A DNA stretch of 64,000 nt from Ideonella sp. MAG2. GTDB lineage: Bacteria > Pseudomonadota > Gammaproteobacteria > Burkholderiales > Burkholderiaceae_C. This document shows positions 1-9,993 of this stretch, piece after piece. Where the stretch lies: positions 2,022,098 to 2,086,097 of the forward strand of contig PTEU01000001.1 of NCBI GenBank assembly GCA_004359425.1. Direction: 5' to 3'. The notes beneath the pieces were generated by a model that saw only the letters and a list, made by a program, of their open reading frames with translations, did no database searches and was not told the DNA's origin. The position numbers and the translations under genes were made by a program. Numbering within the stretch: the stretch's first letter is position 1; the number at the start of each line of letters is the position of its first letter.

Positions 1-994
1 GGTGCAGTCCCAGGCTGATCTCATCCCCTCGCAGCGCCAAGGGCTGCAGCTTGCTCGGCGACAGCAGGGCCGCCGCGCCCATGATCAGCCCATTGACGCC
101 GTCCTGCACCAGTTCCCGGTTGGCCGGTAGATCCGACAAGATGGGAATGGCGCCATGGGCCATGGCTTCGAGCACCGAGACCGACACGGAGTCACTCTGC
201 GGCAGGCTCAGATACCAGCGGGCTTGCGCGTAGAAGCGGGCTTGCTCCGCTGCAGACAGCCGCCCCACAAACTGCACGCGCTCACCCAGCCCTGCCTGGG
301 CGGCCTGGGCTTGCAGGGCTGCCGCCAGAGAGCCGCTGTTGGCCACCACCAAGCGGGCCTCGGGCCACTGCGCAGCCAAGTGGGCAAACACGGCCAGCAC
401 CCGCTCGGGCGCATAGATGGGCTCCAAGCCCCGGTTGGCAAAGAACAAGGCCTCGTCCTTTTGACCAGGCATGGGGGCTGGGGGCATCTGCTCCAGCCCA
501 AAGGGAAAGGTCATCACCTCGCCCGCCCCCAAGGCCTGCATGCGCAAGGTCATGTGGGCCGAGTCACTGGTGGACAAGGCACAGGCCCGCAGCACCCGCC
601 CGGTGACCCAACGCATCAGCGCACTGCGCTGCGGCGTCACCAAGATGTCCGACCCCCAGGCCGAGCCCACCAGGCGGGCTTTGACGCCACAGCGCAAGGC
701 CAGCCAGGCCAGCGTGCCATGGGAGCTGAGGTAATGAGGCGCCAGCCAATCCGGCTGCGCGCCTTTGAGCCAACGCACCACCGTGGGCAGGGCGCGCAGC
801 AGGCCCACATTGCCACCTTCAAAGTTCGGCTGCGTACCCAAGGCCAGGCGCTGGGCGCTGGGGATGAGCTCATCAAAGCCCGGCGCAAAGCCACGGCTAG
901 AGAGCGCCCACAAATCAACCTGGCCCCGCAAGGCGCGGGCCCACTTCAGCAGGTGCGGGCTGTCGCCATCGCCCATCAAAACCAGCCGCAACAT
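1..994 (-). CDS. Glycosyltransferase, GT4-like, C-terminus cut by window edge
   Basis: The reverse strand is open from an ATG at 994 to the left edge (331 codons, no stop). The start reads MLRLVLMGDGDSPHLLKWAR, the nucleotide-sugar-binding Rossmann start of GT-B glycosyltransferases. Later come a GSAWGSDILV segment and a C-terminal part with VVANSGSLAAALQ, VQFVGRLS and SVSVSVLEAMAHGAIPILSD, which matches the donor-binding domain of GT4 enzymes (E in the S-V-x-E-A-M-A context). It probably adds one sugar during synthesis of a surface polysaccharide on the inner face of the membrane. The ATG lies 2 bp after the stop of the upstream acetyltransferase gene, so the two are probably co-transcribed. 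Donor and acceptor cannot be read from the sequence. Confidence 0.85.
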   Translation of the reverse strand, partial: MLRLVLMGDGDSPHLLKWARALRGQVDLWALSSRGFAPGFDELIPSAQRLALGTQPNFEGGNVGLLRALPTVVRWLKGAQPDWLAPHYLSSHGTLAWLALRCGVKARLVGSAWGSDILVTPQRSALMRWVTGRVLRACALSTSDSAHMTLRMQALGAGEVMTFPFGLEQMPPAPMPGQKDEALFFANRGLEPIYAPERVLAVFAHLAAQWPEARLVVANSGSLAAALQAQAAQAGLGERVQFVGRLSAAEQARFYAQARWYLSLPQSDSVSVSVLEAMAHGAIPILSDLPANRELVQDGVNGLIMGAAALLSPSKLQPLALRGDEISLGLH

Positions 995-996
995 AC

Positions 997-1626
997 TCAG
1001 CGCGGCCCTGCGTCGCTCAAGGGTCCGGCCCAGGCTTCGCGCAGTGGCGCCAGGTCGGGGTAGCGCTGCAAGAGGCGCTCGTCGGCATGGCGGGTGTCGC
1101 CCACGATGCGTGCGGGCCGACCTTCCAGGATCGCAAAGTCCGGGTAGTCGCCGCGCACAAAGCTGCCCGCACACACCAGCGTGCCCTTGCCCAAGCGGGT
1201 GTTGGCTTCGATCAGCGAATGCGGGCCAATGAAACTGTAAGCGCCAATGTGAATAGGCCCGGCAATCCAGCCAGGGCGCGAGCCCAGGTGGGCTGGCCAC
1301 TCGGTATAGCCCTCGCCCAGCAGGCGCAGTGCCCGGTGCGAGCTGTGCGTCACGAGGCTGCAATGGCTGGTGATCTGTACCCCTTCGCCCAGGGCAATGC
1401 CGCCACTGGCCTCCAAGAAATTGAAGGGGCCGATGTAGACATGGTCCGCCAGGCTCAGGTGCTCGCGGTGCTCGATACACGCAGCGGGCGAAATGCGCGT
1501 GAAGGGCCTCAAGGCCGCGTCAGGCCCGCCCGAGCGCTCGCCAAACACCATGCGGTAGGCCCACGGGTGCCAGCACCCGCGGCGCACACGGTTGAACCAA
1601 GCTCTGAAGGCAGTGGAGATCTTCAC
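997..1626 (-). CDS. Hexapeptide-repeat acyltransferase (LbetaH fold)
   Basis: This 209-residue protein has an N-terminal helix followed by left-handed beta-helix repeats (HVYIGPFNFLEASGGIALGE, IHIGAYSFIGPHSLIEANT, LGKGTLVCAGSFVRGDYP) and ends with the FAILEGRPARIVG segment typical of sugar O- or N-acetyltransferases of the CysE/LacA/NodL superfamily. I chose the GTG at 1626 because it overlaps the flippase stop as GTGA; a longer reading to 1920 lies inside the flippase gene in another frame and has a low-complexity Gly/Ala/Arg composition. It would acetylate a sugar of the glycan made by this operon. The substrate is unknown. Confidence 0.82.
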   Translation of the reverse strand: MKISTAFRAWFNRVRRGCWHPWAYRMVFGERSGGPDAALRPFTRISPAACIEHREHLSLADHVYIGPFNFLEASGGIALGEGVQITSHCSLVTHSSHRALRLLGEGYTEWPAHLGSRPGWIAGPIHIGAYSFIGPHSLIEANTRLGKGTLVCAGSFVRGDYPDFAILEGRPARIVGDTRHADERLLQRYPDLAPLREAWAGPLSDAGPR

Positions 1627-2882
1627 GGTGCCGATTGTCCGCCACTCGCGGCCTGCCCAGGCCAATGCAGCAGGCGCCAAAAGTAATAGCCAAAGTAAGC
1701 GCCCATGGCCAGAGACACCGCCCAGCCCGCCCCCACCAGCCCACCCCAGGCCAAACCCAGCGCCAGCGCCGCGGCAAACACGGCCTGCCCGACCAAAGCC
1801 AGCTTCAGCGCCCAGCCCTGCCCGCCCCAAGCCATGGTGACCACACCCAAGGGCGAAGCGACAAAGTGCAGCCCGATGTATGGGGCCAAGGCCCGCGCTA
1901 AGTCGCCAGCCGGGCGCCAAGGTGCGCCAAACGCCGCTTCAAAGGCCCAGGGGGCTGCCAGCATCAACAGCAGCGTCAGCCCCAAACCCAGCCCACCCAG
2001 CAGCCCCATGACCTGCCGCAGCGCGGCACGGGCATGCGCAGAATCCCCAGCCGCCGCCAGCTTGGGGTAGAGCGCCTGCGACACGGCCCCACCCACCAAG
2101 CTGGCCGGGGCCTTGAGGTAGCGCAGCGTCAGCCCCCAAAAGCCTGCGGCCGCCGGGCCCAGACTGGCCGCCACCAGCGCCAGCGCCAGGGTGTCTTGCA
2201 AGGCCCCCGCAAAGGCGTGAGGGGTGTTGAGCAGCGGAAAGTCTTGGTGCCGACGCGCCACCTCACGGCAAGCCGGGCCGCCTGCGGGCCAGCTCAGACC
2301 CAGGGGCAGGCGCAGGCACAGCGTGGCCACAAGCGCCGCGGCAATGGGCGCCGCGATCAGGCCTTGCACACCCCAACCCGCCCAGCCTGCCGCCACCTGC
2401 GCCAAGGCCGCGCCGCCGTACTGCAGCACCCGCGCGGTCGCCAAGGCCGCAAAGGCCTGGGCCCGCGTGGCCCATAGCGTGGCCAAAGACAATGCCCCGG
2501 CCACCGCCACCGCCAAAGGCAGCCAGGCCACCCAATGCCCGGCGCCGGCCCACCACCACCCCACGGCGCCCAGCCCACTCAGAGCAGCGCAGGCCAGCAG
2601 CATGCGCAGGCACAAGACGCGCAGGGTGTTTGCCTCGGTGTCATCTTGCGCCATGGGCAGCGCAAACTCATAGCGTGCGCAGGCCACCACCGCCACATTG
2701 GCAGCCACGGCGGCAAAGAGGTGGTAGAGCCCGAACTCCATGGGGCTGAAGAGCCGCGTCAGCAGGGGCCCGAGCAGCAGGGGCAGGGCTTGGGCGGCGG
2801 CGCCACCGGCCAGCAGGGTCAGGCTGGCTCGACCCAAGCCCCTGAAGCTTTGGCTGCCACCCGGTGAAGGCGTGTCAGGCAC
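1623..2882 (-). CDS. Polysaccharide flippase, Wzx/MATE-like membrane protein
   Basis: The 419-residue protein is almost entirely hydrophobic, with about 12-14 predicted membrane segments, and starts with a cytoplasmic stretch followed by LGRASLTLLAGGAAAQALPL, the usual first helix of Wzx-type oligosaccharide translocases. It also contains ARYEFALPMAQDD, a segment common in this family (the [AC]RYE[LF]A motif). It probably flips lipid-linked repeat units to the periplasm for O-antigen or capsule assembly. The start is a GTG at 2882 that overlaps the aminotransferase stop by 8 bp; the gene ends inside the GTG of the acetyltransferase. Tight overlaps on both sides indicate a polycistronic operon. 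Confidence 0.85.
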   Translation of the reverse strand: MPDTPSPGGSQSFRGLGRASLTLLAGGAAAQALPLLLGPLLTRLFSPMEFGLYHLFAAVAANVAVVACARYEFALPMAQDDTEANTLRVLCLRMLLACAALSGLGAVGWWWAGAGHWVAWLPLAVAVAGALSLATLWATRAQAFAALATARVLQYGGAALAQVAAGWAGWGVQGLIAAPIAAALVATLCLRLPLGLSWPAGGPACREVARRHQDFPLLNTPHAFAGALQDTLALALVAASLGPAAAGFWGLTLRYLKAPASLVGGAVSQALYPKLAAAGDSAHARAALRQVMGLLGGLGLGLTLLLMLAAPWAFEAAFGAPWRPAGDLARALAPYIGLHFVASPLGVVTMAWGGQGWALKLALVGQAVFAAALALGLAWGGLVGAGWAVSLAMGAYFGYYFWRLLHWPGQAASGGQSAP

Positions 2883-3975
2883 GCGGCCCCACCACGGCGG
2901 CCAGCGCAGCCACCACCTGGTCTTGGTCGGCTTCGCTCAAGTCCGGGCTCATGGGCAGGCTCATCACCCGCTGGGCCAGGTGTTCGGCCACGGGGCAGCC
3001 GCCCGCTGGCGCATAGGCTTGGTAGGCCACCTGCTGGTGCAAGGGCTTGGGGTAATGCACGGCAGTGGGCACGCCAGCGGCCTGCAGCGCAGCCTGCACC
3101 TGAGCTCGGCCCTCGACCAGCACGGTGTACTGGCCCCACACGCAGTCCCGATCAGGCCGCACCGTGATCAGGCCCACGTTCAAGCCCGCCAAGCGCTGGT
3201 GGTAGCGCGCCCCTAAAGCATGGCGGCGGGCCAATTCCCACGACAGGCGCGGCAGCTTGGCCAACACTACGGCGCACTGCAAGGTGTCCATGCGCCCGCC
3301 CACGCCCACGCGGGTGTGGGTGTAGCGAGCGCTTTGGCCATGCACGCGGATCTCTCGGGCGGCCTGGGCCAGCTCGGCATCATCGGTGAACAGCGCACCG
3401 CCATCGCCATAGCAGCCCAGCGGCTTGCTCGGAAAGAAACTGGTCGCCCCCCAGGTGCTCAAGGCCCCGCTGCGCCGCCCCTGATACAGCGCGCCAAAGC
3501 TCTGTGCCGCGTCTTCGATCACCGGCAGACCATGGGCTTGGGCAATGGCATTGATCTCGGCCATGTCGGCCACTTGGCCATACAGGCTGACCGGCATGAT
3601 GGCTCGGGTGCGGGGGGTGATGGCGGCGGCCACTTGGCGCGCATCCAGGTTGGCGGTGTCGGGCTCCACATCCACAAACACAGGCACCCCGCCCAGCAAC
3701 ACAATCACTTCAGCGGTGGCGGCAAAGGTGAAGGGGCTGGTGATGACCTCGTCACCCGGCTTCAGGCCCAGGCTCATCAAGGCGATCAGCAGGGCCTCGG
3801 TGCCGCTGGCCACGGTGACGCAGTGCTGCACGCCCACCCATTGGGCCAGGGCCGATTCCAACTGCGCCACCTCCGGGCCCATGATGTATTGGCCGTGGTC
3901 GAGCACGCGCTGAATGGCGGCGTCGATGTCGGTCTTGAGGGCCGCGTACTGGGCTTTGAGGTCGATGAATTGCAT
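2875..3975 (-). CDS. wbpE: DegT/DnrJ/EryC1 sugar aminotransferase, WbpE/WlbC-like
   Basis: This 366-residue PLP enzyme has the family start QFIDLKAQYAALKTDIDAAI, the conserved VASGTEALLIALMSLGLKPG segment, the EDAAQSFGALYQGRRSG motif and the Schiff-base lysine in TSFFPSKPLGCYGDGGALF. Nearest described relatives are WbpE/WlbC, which transfer an amino group from glutamate to C3 of UDP-2-acetamido-3-keto-glucuronate. That substrate fits the flanking wbpB-like dehydrogenase and wbpD-like acetyltransferase genes. The stop is 8 bp inside the flippase gene and the start lies 1 bp after the acetyltransferase stop. The precise sugar is inferred from the gene set. Confidence 0.88.
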   Translation of the reverse strand: MQFIDLKAQYAALKTDIDAAIQRVLDHGQYIMGPEVAQLESALAQWVGVQHCVTVASGTEALLIALMSLGLKPGDEVITSPFTFAATAEVIVLLGGVPVFVDVEPDTANLDARQVAAAITPRTRAIMPVSLYGQVADMAEINAIAQAHGLPVIEDAAQSFGALYQGRRSGALSTWGATSFFPSKPLGCYGDGGALFTDDAELAQAAREIRVHGQSARYTHTRVGVGGRMDTLQCAVVLAKLPRLSWELARRHALGARYHQRLAGLNVGLITVRPDRDCVWGQYTVLVEGRAQVQAALQAAGVPTAVHYPKPLHQQVAYQAYAPAGGCPVAEHLAQRVMSLPMSPDLSEADQDQVVAALAAVVGPRA

Positions 3976-3976
3976 G

Positions 3977-5532
<1,556 letters not shown>

Positions 5533-6828
5533 TCAGAGGCGGAACACATGGAAACCGGCGTCCGCCAAGGCCTGGCGGTCGTACAGCGCTTTGACATCGG
5601 CCAGCACCGGCTGATCGCCCCGCACCAAGGCCTTGAGGTCATTCACGCCCAGTGCACGGTACTCTCGGTGGGCGACGGCCACCACCAGGGCATCAAAGGG
5701 GGCCTCATCCTCCAGCCGCGCCAGCGCAATGCCGTACTCGTGTTGGACCTCGCCGGCATCGGCGTGTGGGTCCACCACCACCACCGTGGTGCCGTGGTCT
5801 TGCAACTCGCGGATCAGGTCGATCACCTTGGAATTGCGGGTGTCGGGGCAGTTTTCCTTGAAGGTCATGCCCAGCACGCCCACACGGCAACGCGGCACAT
5901 CTAAGCCTTGCTGCAGCATGCGTTTGATGGTGTTGCGGGCCACATAGCGGCCCATGTTGTCGTTGATACGTCGCCCGGCCAAGATGACCTGCGGGATGTA
6001 GCCCAACTGCTCGGCCTTGTAGGTCAGGTAGTAGGGATCAACGCCAATGCAGTGACCACCCACCAGGCCCGGCCTGAAGGGCAGGAAGTTCCACTTGGTG
6101 GACGCTGCGGCAATGACCTCGGCGGTGTCTATACCCATGCGTGCAAACACCACCGACAACTCATTCATCAAGGCGATGTTGAGGTCGCGTTGGGTGTTCT
6201 CAATCACCTTGGCGGCTTCAGCCACCTTGATGCTGGAGGCTTTGTGCACCCCGGCCGTCACCACCGAGGCATAGACCGCAGCGACAGTCTCCAAGGTGGC
6301 TGCATCACAACCCGAGACGATCTTCTGGATGGTCTCGAAACGGTGCTCGCGGTCACCGGGGTTGATGCGCTCGGGGCTGTAGCCGGTGAAGAAGTCGACG
6401 CCATGACGCAGGCCCGAGACCTGCTCCAGCACTGGCACGCAGTCTTCCTCGGTGGCGCCAGGGTAGACGGTGGATTCATAGACCACGATGTCACCGCGCT
6501 TCAAGGCCTGGCCCACGGTGCGCGAGGCTGCAATCAAGGGCGACAGGTCGGGCTTGTTGGCGCTGTCCACCGGCGTGGGCACCGCGACGATGAAAAAGTT
6601 CGCCTCACGCAGCACCGCCACGTCTGCCGTGTAGCGCACCTGGGCTTGCGCCAACTCGACCGCAGTGACTTCGTCGGTGCGGTCATGGCCCGCCTGCAGC
6701 TCCGCAATGCGGGCGCCGTGAATGTCAAAGCCAATCACCGGCGCTTCGGGCCCGGCCTTGCGCCCAAACGCTACGGCCACAGGCAAGCCCACATAGCCCA
6801 AGCCGACGACAGCGACCAAACGTTGCAT
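5533..6828 (-). CDS. wbpA: UDP-N-acetylglucosamine 6-dehydrogenase, WbpA/TviB-like
   Basis: This is a nucleotide-sugar dehydrogenase of about 431 residues. It has the N-terminal NAD motif VAVVGLGYVGLPVAVAFGRK, the central segment with NTQRDLNIALMNELSVVF, the GLVGGHCIGVDPYYLTYKAE active-site segment with the catalytic Cys, and the C-terminal domain with GVLGMTFKENCPDTRNSKV. Such enzymes oxidise UDP-GlcNAc twice to UDP-GlcNAcA, the first step of the pathway encoded by the next three genes. I prefer the ATG at 6828 (MQRLVAVVG), preceded by GGGA at a suitable distance, over the GTG at 6840. It is the first gene of the minus-strand operon; the promoter should lie in 6829-6987, shared with lysS. 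Confidence 0.9.
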   Translation of the reverse strand: MQRLVAVVGLGYVGLPVAVAFGRKAGPEAPVIGFDIHGARIAELQAGHDRTDEVTAVELAQAQVRYTADVAVLREANFFIVAVPTPVDSANKPDLSPLIAASRTVGQALKRGDIVVYESTVYPGATEEDCVPVLEQVSGLRHGVDFFTGYSPERINPGDREHRFETIQKIVSGCDAATLETVAAVYASVVTAGVHKASSIKVAEAAKVIENTQRDLNIALMNELSVVFARMGIDTAEVIAAASTKWNFLPFRPGLVGGHCIGVDPYYLTYKAEQLGYIPQVILAGRRINDNMGRYVARNTIKRMLQQGLDVPRCRVGVLGMTFKENCPDTRNSKVIDLIRELQDHGTTVVVVDPHADAGEVQHEYGIALARLEDEAPFDALVVAVAHREYRALGVNDLKALVRGDQPVLADVKALYDRQALADAGFHVFRL

Positions 6829-6987
6829 GAGTGTTCCCACAGCCCTCGCATCAACAAGGACTGTCCAGCCAAAAGGGATTGATTTTAGGAGTGCGTTGGG
6901 CCTGCGTCAGGGCTGCCCGTAAAATCGACCTTCCTTCGGCTGGCCAAAGTGCCTGCCCCCTACCCCTTCTATCCTCCACACTCCGCC

Positions 6988-8511
6988 ATGAGCGCCGACT
7001 CCACCACCCCGCTGACGCCCGACGACCACAACCAACTGATCGCTGAGCGCCGCGAGAAACTGGCCGCCCTGCGCGAGCAGGCCAAAGCCAGCGGGGTAGC
7101 GGTGTTCCCCAACGATTTCAAGCCCACCCACCATGCCGCCGCGCTGCATCACAGCCACGGCACGCTGGAGAACGAGGCCCTGGAAGCCACCCCGGTGCGG
7201 GTGGCCGTAGCCGGGCGCATGATGCTCAAGCGAGTGATGGGCAAGGCCTGTTTTGCCACCCTGCAAGACGCCTCGGGCCGCATTCAGCTCTACATCACCC
7301 TGGACGCTGTGGGGGCCGATGTGCTGGCGGCCTTCAAGCATTGGGACCTGGGCGACATCCTGGGCTGCGAAGGCACGCTGTTCAAGACCAAGTCGGGCGA
7401 GTTGTCGGTCAAGGCGACCGCTGTGCGCCTCTTGACCAAGAGCCTTCGGCCACTGCCGGACAAGTTCCACGGCATGACCGACCAGGAGCAGAAGTACCGC
7501 CAACGCTATGTCGATCTGATGACCGACGAGGACGCACGCACCCGCTTCATGGCCCGCTCTAAAGCCGTGTCCTCGATCCGCAACTTCATGGTCGAGCATG
7601 GCTTCCTGGAGGTCGAGACGCCCATGCTGCACCCCATTCCCGGGGGTGCCAATGCGCGGCCGTTTGTGACCCACCACAACGCGCTTGATCAAGAGATGTA
7701 TTTGCGCATTGCACCTGAGCTCTACCTCAAGCGCCTGGTTGTGGGCGGCTTTGAGCGGGTGTTCGAGATCAACCGTAACTTCCGCAACGAAGGCATCAGT
7801 GTTCGGCACAACCCCGAATTCACGATGATGGAGTTCTATGCGGCCTACTGGAACCACCACGACCTGATGGACTTCACCGAGGCCCTGCTGCGCCATGCCG
7901 CGCGCGCGGCCACCGGCAACGCCCGCGTGACCTACGCCGGCAAAGAAGTGCATCTGGATGAGCCCTTTGCGCGCCTGTCGGTGCGCGATTCGTTGGTCAA
8001 GCATGCCGGGCTGACGGAGACCGAAGCCGACTCGGTCGACGCCGTGAAGGCCAAGCTCAAGGCTCTGGGCGAAGAGCCGCCCAAGCACTGGGGCCTGGCG
8101 CAGTTGCAGTTCGGCCTGTTTGAAGCCGCGGTCGAAGACAAGCTCTGGCAGCCCACCTTCATCATCGACTACCCCGTGGAAGTCTCTCCCCTGGCCCGCG
8201 CCTCGGACAGCAATCCGGCCATCACCGAGCGCTTTGAGCTGTTCATCACCGGGCGCGAGTTTGGCAATGGCTTCTCCGAATTGAACGACGCCGAAGACCA
8301 AGCCGCCCGCTTCCATGCCCAGGTGGCGAACAAAGAAGCCGGTGACGACGAGGCCATGTTCTACGACGCCGACTTCATCCGCGCCCTGGAATATGGCATG
8401 CCCCCGACGGGCGGCTGTGGCATCGGGATTGACCGGCTGATGATGCTGATCACCGACTCGCCCAGCATCCGTGATGTGATCCTCTTCCCCGCGCTGCGCC
8501 GCGAAGGCTGA
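6988..8511 (+). CDS. lysS: Lysyl-tRNA synthetase, class II
   Basis: The 507-residue enzyme charges tRNA-Lys with lysine. It has the N-terminal OB-fold anticodon-binding domain ([20 protein letters not shown]), class II motif 1 around the [20 protein letters not shown] segment, motif 2 [20 protein letters not shown] and motif 3 [14 protein letters not shown]. The ATG at 6988 (MSADSTTPL) is chosen because the family starts close to it; an upstream GTG at 6949 would add 13 Pro/Tyr-rich residues unlike the family. Length is normal. The next gene begins 4 bp after the stop. Confidence 0.97.
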   Translation: MSADSTTPLTPDDHNQLIAERREKLAALREQAKASGVAVFPNDFKPTHHAAALHHSHGTLENEALEATPVRVAVAGRMMLKRVMGKACFATLQDASGRIQLYITLDAVGADVLAAFKHWDLGDILGCEGTLFKTKSGELSVKATAVRLLTKSLRPLPDKFHGMTDQEQKYRQRYVDLMTDEDARTRFMARSKAVSSIRNFMVEHGFLEVETPMLHPIPGGANARPFVTHHNALDQEMYLRIAPELYLKRLVVGGFERVFEINRNFRNEGISVRHNPEFTMMEFYAAYWNHHDLMDFTEALLRHAARAATGNARVTYAGKEVHLDEPFARLSVRDSLVKHAGLTETEADSVDAVKAKLKALGEEPPKHWGLAQLQFGLFEAAVEDKLWQPTFIIDYPVEVSPLARASDSNPAITERFELFITGREFGNGFSELNDAEDQAARFHAQVANKEAGDDEAMFYDADFIRALEYGMPPTGGCGIGIDRLMMLITDSPSIRDVILFPALRREG

Positions 8512-8515
8512 AGCG

Positions 8516-9067
8516 GTGATCGAGCTGCCTGCGCTGGCCGCCCGAGTCCGGGACGAGTTGGCCCAGGCAGTGTCCACCCGTGGCCACCCCTGGCGCACCG
8601 CCACGCTGGCCACGGTCACGCCCGATGGCCTGCCGGATGCCCGCACCGTGGTGCTGCGTGAATGGGATGCCCAAAGCGATGAACTGCTGTTCTTCACGGA
8701 TGCGCGCTCGCCCAAAGTCAGGCACTTGCAGCATCAGCCTCAAGCCGCGCTGGTGCTGTGGCACCCTGGCCTGGGGTGGCAGTTGCGTATGACCGTGCGG
8801 ACCGAAGTGGTATTCGACGGCTTGGCAGTGACCTCGCGCTGGGCTCGCCTGAAAATGTCGCCCGCGGCACAAGACTACTTGTCGCCTTTGGCGCCAGGAG
8901 AGGACCTCCAGGACGCCAGCCCCGCGGGTGCCAGCCGCCCGCACTTTGCCGTGGTGCATGCCCGGGTATTGACCATGGACTGGTTGTCCTTGAGCCAAAG
9001 CGCCGATGAGGGCCACCGCCGCGCCCGTTTGAGCCCCGCTGAATGTGCCGCATGGCTGCAACCTTGA
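8516..9067 (+). CDS. FMN-binding split-barrel protein (PNPOx-like, Alr4036 type)
   Basis: This 183-residue protein resembles the pyridoxamine 5'-phosphate oxidase-like flavin-binding family: HPWRTATLATVTPDGLPDAR, then VVLREWD, LLFFTDARSPKVRHL and PQAALVLWHPGLGWQLRM. These match the FMN-phosphate-binding strands of the Alr4036-type subgroup. The C-terminus ends WLQP rather than with the R-x-R-L-x-P signature of true PdxH, so calling it PdxH would be unsafe. The start is a GTG at 8516, 4 bp after lysS. The reaction is unknown; FMN binding is inferred from the family. Confidence 0.8.
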   Translation: MIELPALAARVRDELAQAVSTRGHPWRTATLATVTPDGLPDARTVVLREWDAQSDELLFFTDARSPKVRHLQHQPQAALVLWHPGLGWQLRMTVRTEVVFDGLAVTSRWARLKMSPAAQDYLSPLAPGEDLQDASPAGASRPHFAVVHARVLTMDWLSLSQSADEGHRRARLSPAECAAWLQP

Positions 9068-9074
9068 GATACCC

Positions 9075-9593
9075 ATGACCACCACGACCCCAGAGTTCAG
9101 CCACGAGGGCTTCGATCGCGTCAGCCAGCATCTGCAAGCCCTGGGTCATCCACACCCCGCGCAGTGGCTCAACACCCCCGCCCGCACCTGCCAAGAAGCG
9201 GCAGAGGCGCTGGGCTTGCAAACAGGGCAGATTGCCAAGAGCGTGATCTTCAAGCGCAAGAGCGATGGCCGCGCCGTGCTGGTGGTTGCCGCGGGAGACC
9301 AGCGTGTCGACGAAAAAAAGGTGGCTGCACTGGTCGGCCCGATTGGCCGGGCGGATGCAGACTTTGTCAAAACGCAGACCGGCTTTTCGATCGGTGGCGT
9401 CTCACCCGTGGCGCACCTGCATGCACCGGTCACTGTGGTGGATGACACCCTCTTCCGCTTCACCGAAGTCTGGGCGGCCGCGGGCCACCCCAATGGTGTG
9501 TTCCGCTGCACTCCGCAAGACTTGTTGAGGCTGACGGGGGCGCCCTCAGCGGATGTCGCCCAGCAGACCCAAGCTGCCCCATCAAAGCCATGA
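9075..9593 (+). CDS. YbaK/ProX-type aminoacyl-tRNA deacylase
   Basis: The 172-residue protein contains the YbaK/EbsC core: AEALGLQTGQIAKSVIFKRK, VLVVAAGDQRVDEKKVAALV and FSIGGVSPVAHLHAPVTVVD. The lysine in the AKSVIF context and the GGVSP loop are conserved in the trans-editing enzymes that hydrolyse mischarged aminoacyl-tRNAs such as Cys- or Ala-tRNA-Pro. It lies two genes downstream of lysS, which fits a translation-quality role. The ATG at 9075 (MTTTTPEF) is used. The last four bases overlap the start of the DUF1289 gene as ATGA. Confidence 0.85.
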   Translation: MTTTTPEFSHEGFDRVSQHLQALGHPHPAQWLNTPARTCQEAAEALGLQTGQIAKSVIFKRKSDGRAVLVVAAGDQRVDEKKVAALVGPIGRADADFVKTQTGFSIGGVSPVAHLHAPVTVVDDTLFRFTEVWAAAGHPNGVFRCTPQDLLRLTGAPSADVAQQTQAAPSKP

Positions 9594-9796
9594 ACACGGC
9601 CGCCGTCCCCTCCCCGTGCACCGGGGTTTGCCGCATCGACGCCCGCACCGCCCTGTGCGCGGGTTGCTCGCGCACGCTCGATGAGATTGCCACCTGGTCG
9701 CGCCTGTCCGACGAAGCCAAGTTACTCGTCTGGGCGGACCTGCCCCGCCGCCGCGCAGAAGGCGGCAAAGTGCTGGCGACGACCTCGCGAACCTGA
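9590..9796 (+). CDS. DUF1289 small cysteine-rich protein
   Basis: This 68-residue protein has the DUF1289 signature: SPCTGVCRIDARTALCAGCS followed by RTLDEIATWSRLSDEAK. The four cysteines (C-x3-C, then C-x2-C) suggest binding of zinc or an iron-sulfur cluster, which is inferred and not shown. The start overlaps the stop of the YbaK-type gene, so it is likely translated from the same mRNA. Function unknown. Confidence 0.85.
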   Translation: MNTAAVPSPCTGVCRIDARTALCAGCSRTLDEIATWSRLSDEAKLLVWADLPRRRAEGGKVLATTSRT

Positions 9797-9993
9797 CAAA
9801 CCGACCGACTGCATCCCTGGGATTTTCCCGAACCCACCCCCGCCATCTCATCTGTTGAAACGAAACCCAAGGGTTCCCCCGAGGTTTGTCAGTTTCGGTT
9901 CAGCCTCGCGTCAGAACACGGTCAGAGGCCGTCGAGATAGTGCGCGCCAGCGTCACCAGTTTCGAGTGACGTGGGTTCATAGGAGACTTTCAC